NCBI RefSeq assembly: GCF_007667275.1
Contig: NZ_VDQT01000001.1
Span: forward strand, 1,131,600 to 1,195,599
DNA length: 64,000 bases
Reading direction: 5' to 3'
Origin: Stenotrophomonas rhizophila
GTDB taxonomy: Bacteria > Pseudomonadota > Gammaproteobacteria > Xanthomonadales > Xanthomonadaceae
The notes beneath the pieces were generated by a model. The model was not told the DNA's origin. It was given only the letters and a program-made list of their open reading frames with translations, and did not search any database. The position numbers were made by a program, and so were the translations under genes. Shown piece after piece: positions 33,335 through 42,177 of the stretch (positions within the stretch are counted from its first letter, which is position 1; every line of letters starts with the position of its first letter).

Positions 33335-35274
33335 GGTTGCGCAGCCGGGGTGGCAGTGTCGCCGCCCAGGCTGCGCGACAGGAACGCCAGCAGGCGGGTG
33401 TAGTACTCACGCCGGTGCGCCGGCGTGTAGAAACCGTGCCCCTCGCTGGCGAAGTACAGGCTCTCGACCGGGGTGCCGGCACGCTTGAGTGCCGCCTCCA
33501 TGCGTTTGGTGTGCTGTATCGGGGCGCGCTTGTCCTCGCCGCCCGCGGCCAGGAACACCGGCACGCGCACCTGTGCGGCCAGGTTCACCGGCGAATGCGC
33601 CGCCACCACCTCCGCCGGCCCCAGCCAGTCGCGCAGATAGGTCACTCCGGAACGGTCATCCTGGATGTCGCCGCGCTGGTACATCAGCGGCAGGTCATAG
33701 ATGCCCACGTACCCGGCCGCACACTGGTACAGCCCGGGTTCGCGCACCGCTCCCATCATCGCCGCGTAGGCACCATAGCTGGCCCCGTAGATGCAGATAC
33801 GCCTGGCATCGGCAATGCCCTGGGCGATCGCCCAGCGCGTGGCGTCGGTGACGTCGTCCTGCATGCGCAGGCCCCACTGATGCTTGCCGGCCACGGTGTG
33901 TGCGCGTCCGTAGTTGGACGACCCGCGGAAGTTCACCTGCAGCACCGCGTAACCGGCCGCTGCCAGCAGCTGTGTTTCATGCTCATAGGCGCCCTCGTCA
34001 AACACGCCGATGGGTCCGCCATGCGGCAGCACCACCAGCGGCAGCTGGCGTGCTTCCCTGCCGTGCGGAACGGTCAGGAACCCGTGCAGTGGCAGGCCGT
34101 CACGCGCGGCCAGCGCGATCGGGCGCACCTGCGCACTCTGGCCGGGGTCGATCCAGCTGCTGCGGCTGGCCAGCAGCGAGGCCTTCTTCTGCACCGTGTC
34201 GTAGCGATAGAAGTCGCCCGGGTTGCTGCCCGACCAGGTCTGCACCAGCACGGTGCGGCCATCGCGGGTGCTCGAGGTGATGTACACCGGCCCCTTCAGC
34301 GCCGCCTGCAGCGTGCGGTACATCCGTGCGGTGCTCGAAGTGTCGTCGAAGAAGCGCGCGCGCGGCACGTCGCCGAAGTACAACGCACCGACCGGAATGC
34401 CCGTGCCCGGCTGGTAGATGATCCGGCCGGGGTCGACCACCGCGTCGCGCAACAGCGGCTGCCGTTCGTTGGTCTGCGGGTTCCAGCTCACGATCGCATC
34501 AGGGCCTTCGGTCTGCTCTACCCACAGGTAGGCAAGGCTGCCGTCGGCAGAGAAACCCAGTGGCTTTTCAACCCGGTGGCTGACCGACTCGTCGTTGATC
34601 AGCACCCAGTCCTCGCCACGCTGCGCGCGGTAGTACAGCTTGGGTACGTTGTCCGAACCGGCACCCAGCGCGAAGCGCACCTCGCCGGTGTTGTCGGTGG
34701 TGAAGTCCGCGCGCTGTACCGGCGAGCGGGCCACGATCACGCGCCGTCCGGTGACCGCGTCCATGCGCTCGACCCGGGTGAACGGGTTTTCGGCGAACGG
34801 CCACACCGCGACCAGGACGTTGCGGTCGTCGCCAGGCAGCTCATCGGTGAGATAGGCAGCGACCTGCGATTCGTTGAAGCCCCCTACCCGGTAGCCCACC
34901 AGCAGTTCGCCGGCCTTGCCGTCGGCATTGATGCCATACAGTTCGCCGGTGGCGCGCGGGCGGTCCAGCCGTCCCAGCTTCTGCGCCAACCCGATCACCA
35001 ACCGTTCGTTGCTGACCCAGTCGAAGCTGCCGGCATGATTGTGCCGCGGGGGACGGAACGAGCCCACCATCGACATGTCGGCGCTGCGCAGGATCGCCAC
35101 CGCCGTGGCGTCTTCCAGCGGCACGGTAGCGGCCACATAGGTGCCGTCGGGGGAGATCTTGATCGTGTTGAACGATTCTTCGCGCAGGAAGCGGTCCAGT
35201 TCGACCGCGCCCGCGTGTGCCGACAGCACAGCACAGGCCGCGCCAAGCAGCGCGGCCATGATTGAAGTACGCAT
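33331..35274 (-). CDS. S9 family prolyl-oligopeptidase-like peptidase (copy A)
   Basis: A 647-residue exported peptidase. Signal peptide 1-22 (AALLGAACAVLSAHA). The N-terminal propeller-like half runs to about 370. The hydrolase half has GGPIGVFDEG, the nucleophile elbow YGASYGAYAAM (Ser in GASYG), Asp in AAGGEDKRAP and His in SEGHGFY. It is a close paralogue of the next gene: VLQVNFRGSSNYGRA, REPGLYQCAAGYVG and RSSWIDP recur with few changes. Both genes also share a promoter and leader hairpin. The TAG stop comes from the GTAG repeat. The substrate range is unknown. Confidence 0.9.
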   Translation of the reverse strand: MRTSIMAALLGAACAVLSAHAGAVELDRFLREESFNTIKISPDGTYVAATVPLEDATAVAILRSADMSMVGSFRPPRHNHAGSFDWVSNERLVIGLAQKLGRLDRPRATGELYGINADGKAGELLVGYRVGGFNESQVAAYLTDELPGDDRNVLVAVWPFAENPFTRVERMDAVTGRRVIVARSPVQRADFTTDNTGEVRFALGAGSDNVPKLYYRAQRGEDWVLINDESVSHRVEKPLGFSADGSLAYLWVEQTEGPDAIVSWNPQTNERQPLLRDAVVDPGRIIYQPGTGIPVGALYFGDVPRARFFDDTSSTARMYRTLQAALKGPVYITSSTRDGRTVLVQTWSGSNPGDFYRYDTVQKKASLLASRSSWIDPGQSAQVRPIALAARDGLPLHGFLTVPHGREARQLPLVVLPHGGPIGVFDEGAYEHETQLLAAAGYAVLQVNFRGSSNYGRAHTVAGKHQWGLRMQDDVTDATRWAIAQGIADARRICIYGASYGAYAAMMGAVREPGLYQCAAGYVGIYDLPLMYQRGDIQDDRSGVTYLRDWLGPAEVVAAHSPVNLAAQVRVPVFLAAGGEDKRAPIQHTKRMEAALKRAGTPVESLYFASEGHGFYTPAHRREYYTRLLAFLSRSLGGDTATPAAQP

Positions 35275-35290
35275 CCTTCCCCCCCTGGGT

Positions 35291-35321
35291 CCCGGACACC
35301 CTGTCCGGGTCGCCGATTCTA
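35291..35321 (-). promoter_or_regulatory. Promoter -10 and 5' hairpin leader of S9 copy A
   Basis: On the minus strand the -10 TAGAAT (35321-35316) is followed about 6 bp on by the stem CCCGGACA-GGG-TGTCCGGG (35309-35291), then a G-run and GGAAGG before the ATG. The mRNA would begin with this hairpin. The same arrangement precedes copy B. Confidence 0.6.
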
Positions 35322-35355
35322 GGCAGAAGCCCCGGGAAAAAGAACGTGCGCCGGG

Positions 35356-37341
35356 TCAGGGCGAGGCCGCAGCCGCGCCACCGGCGGTCTTTCCGCCCAG
35401 GTTGGCGGCAAGGAACGCCAGCAGCCGGGTGTAGTACTCGCGGCGGTGCGGGTCGGTGTAGAAGCCGTGGCCTTCGGTGGGGTAATACAGCGATTCCACC
35501 GGTACGCCGGCCTTCTGCAGCGCTGCTTCCATCCGCCGGGTGTGCTGGATGGGCGCGCGTTCGTCTTCGCCACCGGCGGCCAGGAACACCGGCACCTTGA
35601 TCCGCTCGGCCAGGTTCACCGGCGAGACCTCGGCCAGCTGCTTCGGGTCGCCCAGCCATTCCTTCAGATAGGTGCTGCCCGAGCCACTGCGCTGGATGTC
35701 GCCGGTGGTGTGCATCATCGGCAGGTCGTACACGCCCACGTATCCGGCCGCGCAGCGGTACAGGCCGGGTTCGCGGGCCGCCCCCATCATCGCCGCGTAG
35801 GCGCCATAGCTGGCACCGTAGATGCAGACTTTCGACGCATCGGCATGGCCCTGGGCGATCGCCCAGCGGGTAGCATCGGTCAGGTCGTCCTGCATGGCCG
35901 CGCCCCACTGCTTCGCACCGGCGCTCCGATAGGCGCGACCGAAGTTTCCGGAACCGCGGAAGTTCAGCTGCAGCACCGCGTAGCCCGCGTCGGCGAGCAT
36001 CTGCGCCTCTGCGTTGTAGCTGCCATCGTCGAATACACCGAACGGGCCGCCATGCGGCATCACCACCATGGGCGGCCGGGTGCCGGCACCGGGCGGCACG
36101 GTGAGGTAGCCATTCAGCGCCATGCCGTCGCGTGCCTTGAATGCGAAAGGCTGCACCACGGCGCGACGCTGCGGGTCGATCCAGCTGCTGCGGCTGATCA
36201 GGTGGTCGGCCGACTTGGCCACGGTGTCGAAGACGTAGAAGTCGCCGGGATTGCGGCCGGACCAGGTCTGCACGAGTACTTGGCGCCCGTCGCGCGTGCT
36301 GGAGGTGATCAGCACGGCTTCGCCGGCGAACGCCGCTTCCAGGCTGCGGTACAGGCGTGCATCGGCCGATGCTTCATCGAAGAACCGGGTCCGCGGCTTT
36401 TCGCCCAGGTACAGCGCCCCCACCGGAACCCGGGTGCCGGGGCGGTACAGGAGCTGGTCCGGGTCGACCAGCGGATCGCGCAGCAGGGTCGCCCGCGCGT
36501 CCGTGGCGGGGTCCCAGCTTACGATGGTGTCGGGGCCGTCGTTCTGCTGCACCTGAAGGTAGGCGATGCTGCCATCTTCGGAGAAGCCGAGCGCGGTCTC
36601 GATGCGCTTGGACACCGCCTCGTCGTTGACCAGCTTCCAGCCTTCGCCGCTGGCGTCGCGGTAATAGAGTTTGTTGACGTTGTCGACGCCGGCGCCATGG
36701 GCGAAGCGGATCCGCCCGGCCGGGTCGCTGACGAACCCGGCATTGCGTACCGGCGAGCGTGCCACCGTCTGCCGGCGGCCGCTGGTGATGTCCAGGCGGT
36801 CCACGCGCGTGAACGGGTCGCTGGAGAACGGCCACACCGACACCAGTACGTTGCGCTCCTCCTGCGGCATCGAGTCGATCAGGAAGGCGGCGACCGCCTC
36901 GACCTTCTTGGGCTGGATGCGCGTCCCCGGACCGTTGCTCTCCACGCGGTAACCCACCAGCAGTTCGCCGCGGCCGGAACTGGCGCTGAGCGCATACAGC
37001 TCACCGGTGGGCTGGGGCTTGTCCAGCGACCCGAACTTCTCGGCCAGGCCGATCAATACGCGGTCGTCGCTGGCCCAGTAGAAGGTGCTCGCATGGTTGT
37101 TCTTCGGCGGTACGAACGAGCCGACCACCTTGCCACCCTCGCGGGCGAGGATCGCCAACGCGGTGCGGTCCTCCATGGGAACGGTGGCCGCGTAGTACTG
37201 GCCGCCCGGCGACAACTTGATGTCGTTGAACGTGTCGCGCTTGAGATACTGCTCCAGGTCCAGCCCTGCCGCGGCCGCCTGTGCAACCGGCCCGCACAGC
37301 AGGACCATGACGACCCACGCCGCCCACTTCGAATGACGCAT
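35356..37341 (-). CDS. S9 family prolyl-oligopeptidase-like peptidase (copy B)
   Basis: A 661-residue exported paralogue of copy A. Signal peptide 1-24 (WVVMVLLCGPVAQAAAA). The active-site residues are all intact: YGASYGAYAAM, GGEDERAP and EGHGFY. The closest matches to copy A lie throughout, from DLEQYLKRDTFNDIKLSPGG to the C-terminus REYYTRLLAFL, so this is a tandem duplication. It has its own promoter and leader hairpin upstream, so it need not be co-transcribed with copy A, which starts 82 bp downstream of its stop. The two may differ in substrate. Confidence 0.9.
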   Translation of the reverse strand: MRHSKWAAWVVMVLLCGPVAQAAAAGLDLEQYLKRDTFNDIKLSPGGQYYAATVPMEDRTALAILAREGGKVVGSFVPPKNNHASTFYWASDDRVLIGLAEKFGSLDKPQPTGELYALSASSGRGELLVGYRVESNGPGTRIQPKKVEAVAAFLIDSMPQEERNVLVSVWPFSSDPFTRVDRLDITSGRRQTVARSPVRNAGFVSDPAGRIRFAHGAGVDNVNKLYYRDASGEGWKLVNDEAVSKRIETALGFSEDGSIAYLQVQQNDGPDTIVSWDPATDARATLLRDPLVDPDQLLYRPGTRVPVGALYLGEKPRTRFFDEASADARLYRSLEAAFAGEAVLITSSTRDGRQVLVQTWSGRNPGDFYVFDTVAKSADHLISRSSWIDPQRRAVVQPFAFKARDGMALNGYLTVPPGAGTRPPMVVMPHGGPFGVFDDGSYNAEAQMLADAGYAVLQLNFRGSGNFGRAYRSAGAKQWGAAMQDDLTDATRWAIAQGHADASKVCIYGASYGAYAAMMGAAREPGLYRCAAGYVGVYDLPMMHTTGDIQRSGSGSTYLKEWLGDPKQLAEVSPVNLAERIKVPVFLAAGGEDERAPIQHTRRMEAALQKAGVPVESLYYPTEGHGFYTDPHRREYYTRLLAFLAANLGGKTAGGAAAASP

Positions 37342-37356
37342 CCTTCTCTCTCCGTC

Positions 37357-37386
37357 CGGACACCCTGTCCGTGAGCGGCGATTCTA
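37357..37386 (-). promoter_or_regulatory. Promoter -10 and 5' hairpin leader of S9 copy B
   Basis: On the minus strand TAGAAT (37386-37381) is followed about 9 bp on by CGGACA-GGG-TGTCCG (37371-37357) and then AGAAGG before the ATG. It matches the leader of copy A, with a shorter stem. Confidence 0.6.
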
Positions 37387-37440
37387 GGCGTATCGCATCA
37401 GCGCGCGCCAGTTACGACACGCGACGTCGCTTTGCTGCCG

Positions 37441-37473
37441 AAAAAGAAAATGGCACCGCGAACGGTGCCATTT
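37441..37473 (-). terminator. Intrinsic terminator of the LysE-family gene
   Basis: Stem AAATGGCACCG-CGAA-CGGTGCCATTT (37448-37473, 11 bp with a 4-nt loop). On the minus strand it leads into TTTTCTTTTT. It lies 30 bp past the stop. Confidence 0.85.
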
Positions 37474-37502
37474 AGACGTGCATTGACGGAGAGAGAGAAA
37501 GA

Positions 37503-38138
37503 TCAATGCACGCCGCGGAACGCCAGGCTCAGGGCCAGGATGGAGAGGATCACGGCGATGGTGCCGTCGAGGATCCGCCAGGTTTTCGGTTTGGTGAACA
37601 ACGGCGCCAGCATCCGCGCGCCGAGGCCCTGCGCGGTCAGCCACAGGCAGCTGGCGGTGACCACGCCGGCGGCGAAGGCCATGCGCGCGTTGCCGAAGTT
37701 GTCGGCGATGGAGCCGATCACCATCATGTCCAGCCAGAAATGCGGGTTGATCAGCGAGAAGCCGACCGCAGCGGTCAGCACCGCGCGGCGCGAGCTGTTG
37801 TCGCTGTCGTCCACCTGCATGCCGCCGGTACCGGCCAGCGCGCGGCGCGCCGACTGCCAGGCGTACCAGGCCAGGAAGGTGACGCCGCCCCACAGCACTA
37901 CGGTGGTCAGCCACGGCAGCGCGCGGGTCAGCGTGCTCAGCCCGGCCACGCTGGCGAAGATGAAGATCGCATCGATCGCCGCACAGGTCGCCACCACCGG
38001 CACGATGTGCCTGCGCAGGATGCCCTGGCGCAGGATGAAGGCGCTCTGCGCGCCGACCACGGCGAACAGGCCGATGCCGGCGGCGGCGCCACTGAACCAC
38101 GCGGCCAGACCGGGGCCGCCGGAAATGATAGAGAACAT
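37503..38138 (-). CDS. LysE/ArgO-family amino-acid exporter
   Basis: A 211-residue protein with six helices. The LysE signature GAQSAFILRQGILRRH (about 29-44) and FSLINPHFWLDMMVIGS (about 131-147), with the NP pair, are plain. It most likely exports basic amino acids (lysine, arginine). It is divergent from a LysR-type regulator of the ArgP/LysG class that begins 132 bp away, the standard regulatory pair. Confidence 0.92.
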   Translation of the reverse strand: MFSIISGGPGLAAWFSGAAAGIGLFAVVGAQSAFILRQGILRRHIVPVVATCAAIDAIFIFASVAGLSTLTRALPWLTTVVLWGGVTFLAWYAWQSARRALAGTGGMQVDDSDNSSRRAVLTAAVGFSLINPHFWLDMMVIGSIADNFGNARMAFAAGVVTASCLWLTAQGLGARMLAPLFTKPKTWRILDGTIAVILSILALSLAFRGVH

Positions 38139-38270
38139 GGGTTGCTACCTGTCTTGCGGGGGAGCGGTGCCTCGCCAAGGCGTACAGCACCGGATGGCGC
38201 GTATTGTCGCGCCGCAACATGAAAAAGTAGAGCTAAACTTACTTAACCATCTTTAGCGGAACTTAAGACC

Positions 38271-39176
38271 ATGCGCATCGACCATGCCCAGCTGCGTGCC
38301 CTGGCGGCGGTGATCCGCGAAGGCAGCTTCGAGCGCGCCGCGCAGTCGCTCAATGTCACCGCTTCGGCCGTCTCGCAGCGGGTCAAGGCGCTGGAAGACC
38401 GCGTGGGCCGGCTGCTGGTCAAGCGCGCCTCGCCGGCGGTGGCCACGCCGGAAGGCCAGGTGCTGGTGCAGCTGGCCGAGCAGACCGCGCTGCTGGAACA
38501 CGACGCCCTGCACCGGATGGGCATCGCCGACGAGGACCTGCCGCATGCCAGCATCCCGGTGGCGGTCAACCACGACAGCCTGGAGACCTGGTTCACCGAT
38601 GCCGAGCTGCGCTTCGCCGGGCAGACCGGCACCACCCTGGACCTGCGCCTGGAAGACCAGGACCATACCGTGGCCCTGCTGCGCCAGGGCGCGGTGCTGG
38701 GCGCGGTGACCACGCTGGACGAACCGGTGCAGGGCTGCCAGATCCATCCGCTGGGCAGCATCCGCTACGCCGCCACCTGCACCCCGGCCTTCCATGCGCG
38801 CTATTTCGGCAAGGGGGTCAACGCGCAGTCGCTGGCCCAGGCCCCGGTGCTGGTGTTCAACCGCAAGGACGACATGCAGGCGCGTTTTGCCCGCCGGCTG
38901 GCCGGCGAAGACCTGCCGATGACCGCGCCGACCTGGTGGATCCCATCCACGCGTGCCTTCGTGCAGGCCAACCTGGGCGGGCTGGGCTGGACCATGAATC
39001 CCCTGCCGCTGGTGAAGCGGCACCTGGAGGCGGGGCGGCTGGTGTTGATGAAGCAGCGCGCGTGGGAAGACGTGCCGCTGTACTGGCAGCACTGGAAGGG
39101 CGACGTGCAGACCATGGCCTTGTTGACCCAGGCGGTGCTGGCCGCATCGGCAACGCTGGTCCGCCGCAAACGGTAG
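38271..39176 (+). CDS. argP: LysR-type regulator of the ArgP/LysG class
   Basis: A 301-residue regulator. The N-terminal helix-turn-helix is MRIDHAQLRALAAVIREGSF and AAQSLNVTASAVSQRVKALE, as in ArgP (IciA) and LysG. The effector-binding half includes IPVAVNHDSLETWF and WWIPSTRAFVQANLGGLGW, again ArgP-like. It very probably activates the divergent exporter gene when lysine or arginine accumulates. The 132-bp intergenic region has an AT-rich stretch near 38223-38268 as the likely binding site. The TAG stop belongs to the GTAG repeat. Confidence 0.9.
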   Translation: MRIDHAQLRALAAVIREGSFERAAQSLNVTASAVSQRVKALEDRVGRLLVKRASPAVATPEGQVLVQLAEQTALLEHDALHRMGIADEDLPHASIPVAVNHDSLETWFTDAELRFAGQTGTTLDLRLEDQDHTVALLRQGAVLGAVTTLDEPVQGCQIHPLGSIRYAATCTPAFHARYFGKGVNAQSLAQAPVLVFNRKDDMQARFARRLAGEDLPMTAPTWWIPSTRAFVQANLGGLGWTMNPLPLVKRHLEAGRLVLMKQRAWEDVPLYWQHWKGDVQTMALLTQAVLAASATLVRRKR

Positions 39177-39244
39177 GTACCCACCGTTGGTGCGTACGCA
39201 TCCGGGTGCGGCGGACCCAGTGCCGACCAACGGTCGGCACCTAC
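39173..39244. repeat. Pair of SMAG-like palindromes in opposite orientation
   Basis: Left copy 39173-39197 starts GTAG and has one stem mismatch; right copy 39220-39244 is GTGCCGACC-AAC-GGTCGGCAC then CTAC. TAG 39174-39176 is the stop codon of the LysR gene. Confidence 0.85.
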
Positions 39245-39289
39245 CGGGCGCATCTGGCAGGATCGGGGCAACCAACGCTGGGGCGTTCC

Positions 39290-39877
39290 ATGGAATCGGA
39301 TCCGGTCTACCTGCATATCCGCGTCGTGCTCAGCATCATCCTGGGCCTGAGCATCACCACCCTGGTGAAGGGGCTGGCCTCGATCATCGAACACCCGGCC
39401 CGGCGCGGCGGCTGGTCCGGCATCCACCTGTGCTGGGTGCTGTGGACGCTGGTGTCGGTGGTGACCTTCTGGTGGTGGGAATTCCGCCTGGCCGAAGTGC
39501 GGCAGTGGACCTTCGGCCTGTACCTGTTCGTGATCGGCTACTGCGCCAGCTGGTACATGCTGTGCGTGCTGCTGTTCCCCGACGACCTGCGCGAATACGG
39601 CAGCTACGAGCAATACCTGCTGCAGCGCCGCGCCGGCTTCTTCGGCATGCTGGCGCTGGTGACCCTGCTTGACCTGGGCGACACCGCGATCAAGGGCCAC
39701 AGCCGCTGGCAGATGCTGGGCGAGGCGTATCCGGTGCATACCGGGGTAATGCTGGTGATCGGCGGAGTGGGTATCGCCAGCCGCTCGCGACCGGTGCATC
39801 TGGGATTGGGGATCCTGGCCTTGGTGTACCAGTGCGGGTACTTCCTGGCGGAGTACTTCACGATGGGAGCGGATTGA
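39290..39877 (+). CDS. Uncharacterised membrane protein
   Basis: A 195-residue protein with about six helices ([77 protein letters not shown], then two more). No known catalytic or transport motif. Trp-rich helix 2 (FWWWEFRL) is distinctive. It stands alone between GTAG repeats. Confidence 0.7.
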   Translation: MESDPVYLHIRVVLSIILGLSITTLVKGLASIIEHPARRGGWSGIHLCWVLWTLVSVVTFWWWEFRLAEVRQWTFGLYLFVIGYCASWYMLCVLLFPDDLREYGSYEQYLLQRRAGFFGMLALVTLLDLGDTAIKGHSRWQMLGEAYPVHTGVMLVIGGVGIASRSRPVHLGLGILALVYQCGYFLAEYFTMGAD

Positions 39878-39882
39878 TCGGG

Positions 39883-39907
39883 GCAGCCACGCAGGGCGTG
39901 GCTCTAC
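39883..39907 (-). repeat. SMAG-like palindrome, minus orientation
   Basis: AGCCACGC-AGG-GCGTGGCT then CTAC, 5 bp after the membrane-protein gene. Confidence 0.85.
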
Positions 39908-40094
39908 ACCGGCCCGATCGTATCGAGGACGGCGACCAGACGGTGGTAAACGCTCGCGGGAATGCTGCGTTGCACCAAATCCGTACCGGAAAGGGCTAAA
40001 ATCGGGGTCTGGATGCGCCAAGAGCTTGTTTCTTCACGTTTCTTCCCCGAAGCGTCGTCATCCTGCCCCCATCTCACCAAAGAAGAGAACTCCC

Positions 40095-41855
40095 ATGACG
40101 ACACCGTCTGGAACGACGTCGGACGTCGCAGCGCAACGTTCCGCAGCCGGCCCCGCCAAGCCGCGCCGGCGCCGCACGGTTGCCAAGACCCTCCTCGCCC
40201 TGTTCGCCCTGCTGCTGATCGCAGCGGCCCTGTTCCTGTTCTGGCCGCTGCACCAGCGCTCGGTCCCGGCAGCCGCGAATGACAAGCCGGTCGACGTCGT
40301 GCTGGTTGGCGGCGGCATCATGAGCATCACCCTGGCCACCTTCCTGCAGGAACTGCAGCCGGACTGGAACATCCAGGTGTTCGAACGCCTGGACGGCGTG
40401 GCCCTGGAAAGCTCGGACGGCTGGAACAACGCCGGCACCGGCCATTCGGCGTTCGCCGAACTCAACTACACCCCGGAACTGCCGGACGGCAGCATCGAGA
40501 CCAAGCGCGCGGTCGGCATTGCCGAGCAGTTCGAGATCTCGCGCCAGTTCTGGTCGCACCAGGTCAAGGAAGGCCGCCTGAGCCAGCCGTCGGACTTCAT
40601 CAACCCCACCCCGCACATGAGCTTCGTCTGGGGCGATGACAACATCGCCTACCTGCACAAGCGCCAGCAGGCGCTGGTCCGCAACCCGCTGTTCTACGGC
40701 ATGCAGTACTCCGAAGACCCCGCGCAGATCAAAGCCTGGGCACCGCTGCTGATGGAGGGCCGCGACCCGAACCAGAAGGTCGCCGCGACCTGGATGCCGC
40801 TGGGCACCGACGTCAATTTCGGCGTGATCACCCGCCAGCTCACCGCCGGCCTGCAGCGCAACCCGAACTTCAGCCTGCACCTGGAACACGAAGTCCGCGC
40901 CCTGCGCCAGAACGATGACAAGACCTGGAACGTCACCGTCAAGGACCTCAAGGCCGGCACCGAATCCACCCTCAAGTCGCGCTTCGTCTTCATCGGCGCT
41001 GGTGGCGCCGCACTCAAGCTGCTGCAGCTCTCGGGCATTCCCGAATCGAAGAACTACGCCGGCTTCCCGGTCGGTGGCCAGTTCCTTGCCTTCCAGGCCC
41101 CGGAAATCGCCAACCGCCACAGCGTCAAGGCCTACGGCATGGCCGAAACCGGCTCCCCGCCGATGTCCGTGCCGCACCTGGACGCGCGCAAGCTCGACGG
41201 CAAGCCGGTGGTCCTGTTCGGGCCGTTCGCCCTGTACAGCACCAAGTTCCTCAAGCACGGCTCGTGGTTCGACCTGTATTCCTCGGTCAACCACAACAAC
41301 GTCGCCGGCATGCTCGACGTGGGCCTGGAAAACCTGGACCTGGTGAAGTACCTGATGGGCCAGGCCCGCCTCAACGACGACGACCGCCAGGCCGAACTGG
41401 TCAAGTACTTCCCCACCGCCAAGCGTGAAGACTGGACCCTGGTCACCGCCGGCCAGCGTGTGCAGATCATCAAGCGCGACCCGGAAAAGGGCGCGGTGCT
41501 GCAGTTCGGCACCGAGATCGTCACCGACCAGGACCACACCCTGGCCGCCCTGCTCGGCGCCTCCCCCGGCGCCTCGACCTCGCCGCCGATCATGCTCGAC
41601 CTGCTCAAGAAAGCCTTCCCCGAGCAGATGGCCGCCGGCTGGGAAGCGCGCCTGAAGGAAATCGTGCCGTCCTATGGGCGCAAGCTCAACGACAGCGCCG
41701 CGCTGACCAACGAGATCCGCCGCCAGACCAGCGACACCCTGCGCCTGCCGTTCCTGGACGTGCCGGCCGAGACCAGCCCGGCGGTGATGATGACCCCGCC
41801 CCCGGCAGCGCCGGTGGAGAAGCGTAATAAGGATGAGGAGTTGCAGGCGTTGTAA
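40095..41855 (+). CDS. mqo: Malate:quinone oxidoreductase with N-terminal membrane anchor
   Basis: A 586-residue FAD enzyme that oxidises malate to oxaloacetate and passes electrons to quinone. The FAD motif [14 protein letters not shown] (about 68-81) and [45 protein letters not shown] are typical Mqo blocks. Two features are unusual: residues 24-50 form a basic stretch followed by one hydrophobic helix ([20 protein letters not shown]...), a membrane anchor that E. coli Mqo lacks, and a Pro-rich tail of about 30 residues is added at the C-terminus. Start ATG 40095 is preferred over an upstream TTG. It ends in a strong terminator. Confidence 0.93.
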   Translation: MTTPSGTTSDVAAQRSAAGPAKPRRRRTVAKTLLALFALLLIAAALFLFWPLHQRSVPAAANDKPVDVVLVGGGIMSITLATFLQELQPDWNIQVFERLDGVALESSDGWNNAGTGHSAFAELNYTPELPDGSIETKRAVGIAEQFEISRQFWSHQVKEGRLSQPSDFINPTPHMSFVWGDDNIAYLHKRQQALVRNPLFYGMQYSEDPAQIKAWAPLLMEGRDPNQKVAATWMPLGTDVNFGVITRQLTAGLQRNPNFSLHLEHEVRALRQNDDKTWNVTVKDLKAGTESTLKSRFVFIGAGGAALKLLQLSGIPESKNYAGFPVGGQFLAFQAPEIANRHSVKAYGMAETGSPPMSVPHLDARKLDGKPVVLFGPFALYSTKFLKHGSWFDLYSSVNHNNVAGMLDVGLENLDLVKYLMGQARLNDDDRQAELVKYFPTAKREDWTLVTAGQRVQIIKRDPEKGAVLQFGTEIVTDQDHTLAALLGASPGASTSPPIMLDLLKKAFPEQMAAGWEARLKEIVPSYGRKLNDSAALTNEIRRQTSDTLRLPFLDVPAETSPAVMMTPPPAAPVEKRNKDEELQAL

Positions 41856-41871
41856 GCATGCAGCGAAGGGC

Positions 41872-41894
41872 AGCGGGGCAGAGCCCCGCTCTAC
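41872..41894 (-). repeat. SMAG-like palindrome, minus orientation
   Basis: AGCGGGGC-AGA-GCCCCGCT then CTAC, directly before the terminator. Confidence 0.8.
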
Positions 41895-41924
41895 AAAAAA
41901 CCGGCTTCGGCCGGTTTTTTTTTT
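41895..41924 (+). terminator. Strong intrinsic terminator after mqo
   Basis: Stem AAAAAACCGGC-TTCG-GCCGGTTTTTT with a run of ten T residues (41915-41924) and a UUCG-type tetraloop. Its symmetry makes it potentially bidirectional. Confidence 0.92.
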
Positions 41925-41952
41925 GCTTTCCCTGCCGCCATCGGAGTGTGTC

Positions 41953-42061
41953 GGGCGGGCGGGTCGGTGTGGGGTAGCGGGGCCTTGAGCAGCAGGAGCT
42001 GCGAAGAGCTCCATGGATGGATTCACGCGTGCCCCGCTACCCCACACCGACCCGCCCGCCC
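41953..42061. repeat. 109-bp hairpin element with 31-bp perfect stem and CATGGATG loop
   Basis: Arms 41953-41983 and 42031-42061 are perfect reverse complements over 31 bp. The 47-nt loop holds a smaller stem (GGAGCT / AGCTCC) and the motif CCATGGATGG followed by ATTCACGCGTG. Together with the GC-rich right arm it resembles the element at 7670-7784. It lies between mqo and the TonB receptor. The gap 41856-42177 also holds the repeat and terminator above and an AT-rich patch near 42101-42136; no gene is seen. Confidence 0.85.
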
Positions 42062-42177
42062 TCGCGACAGCAAGGAGACGCCACCGCTCCACCCCCGCGT
42101 TAAATTATTGTAATTAGAATACGAACGATTTACATTTGCGTCCCGTTGTGCACCCCCACCTGCCGCTGAGACCGCGT

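Noticed and set aside
42101..42136. Fur box before the TonB receptor
   Set aside because: The region is AT-rich, but I could not fit a convincing 19-bp palindrome.
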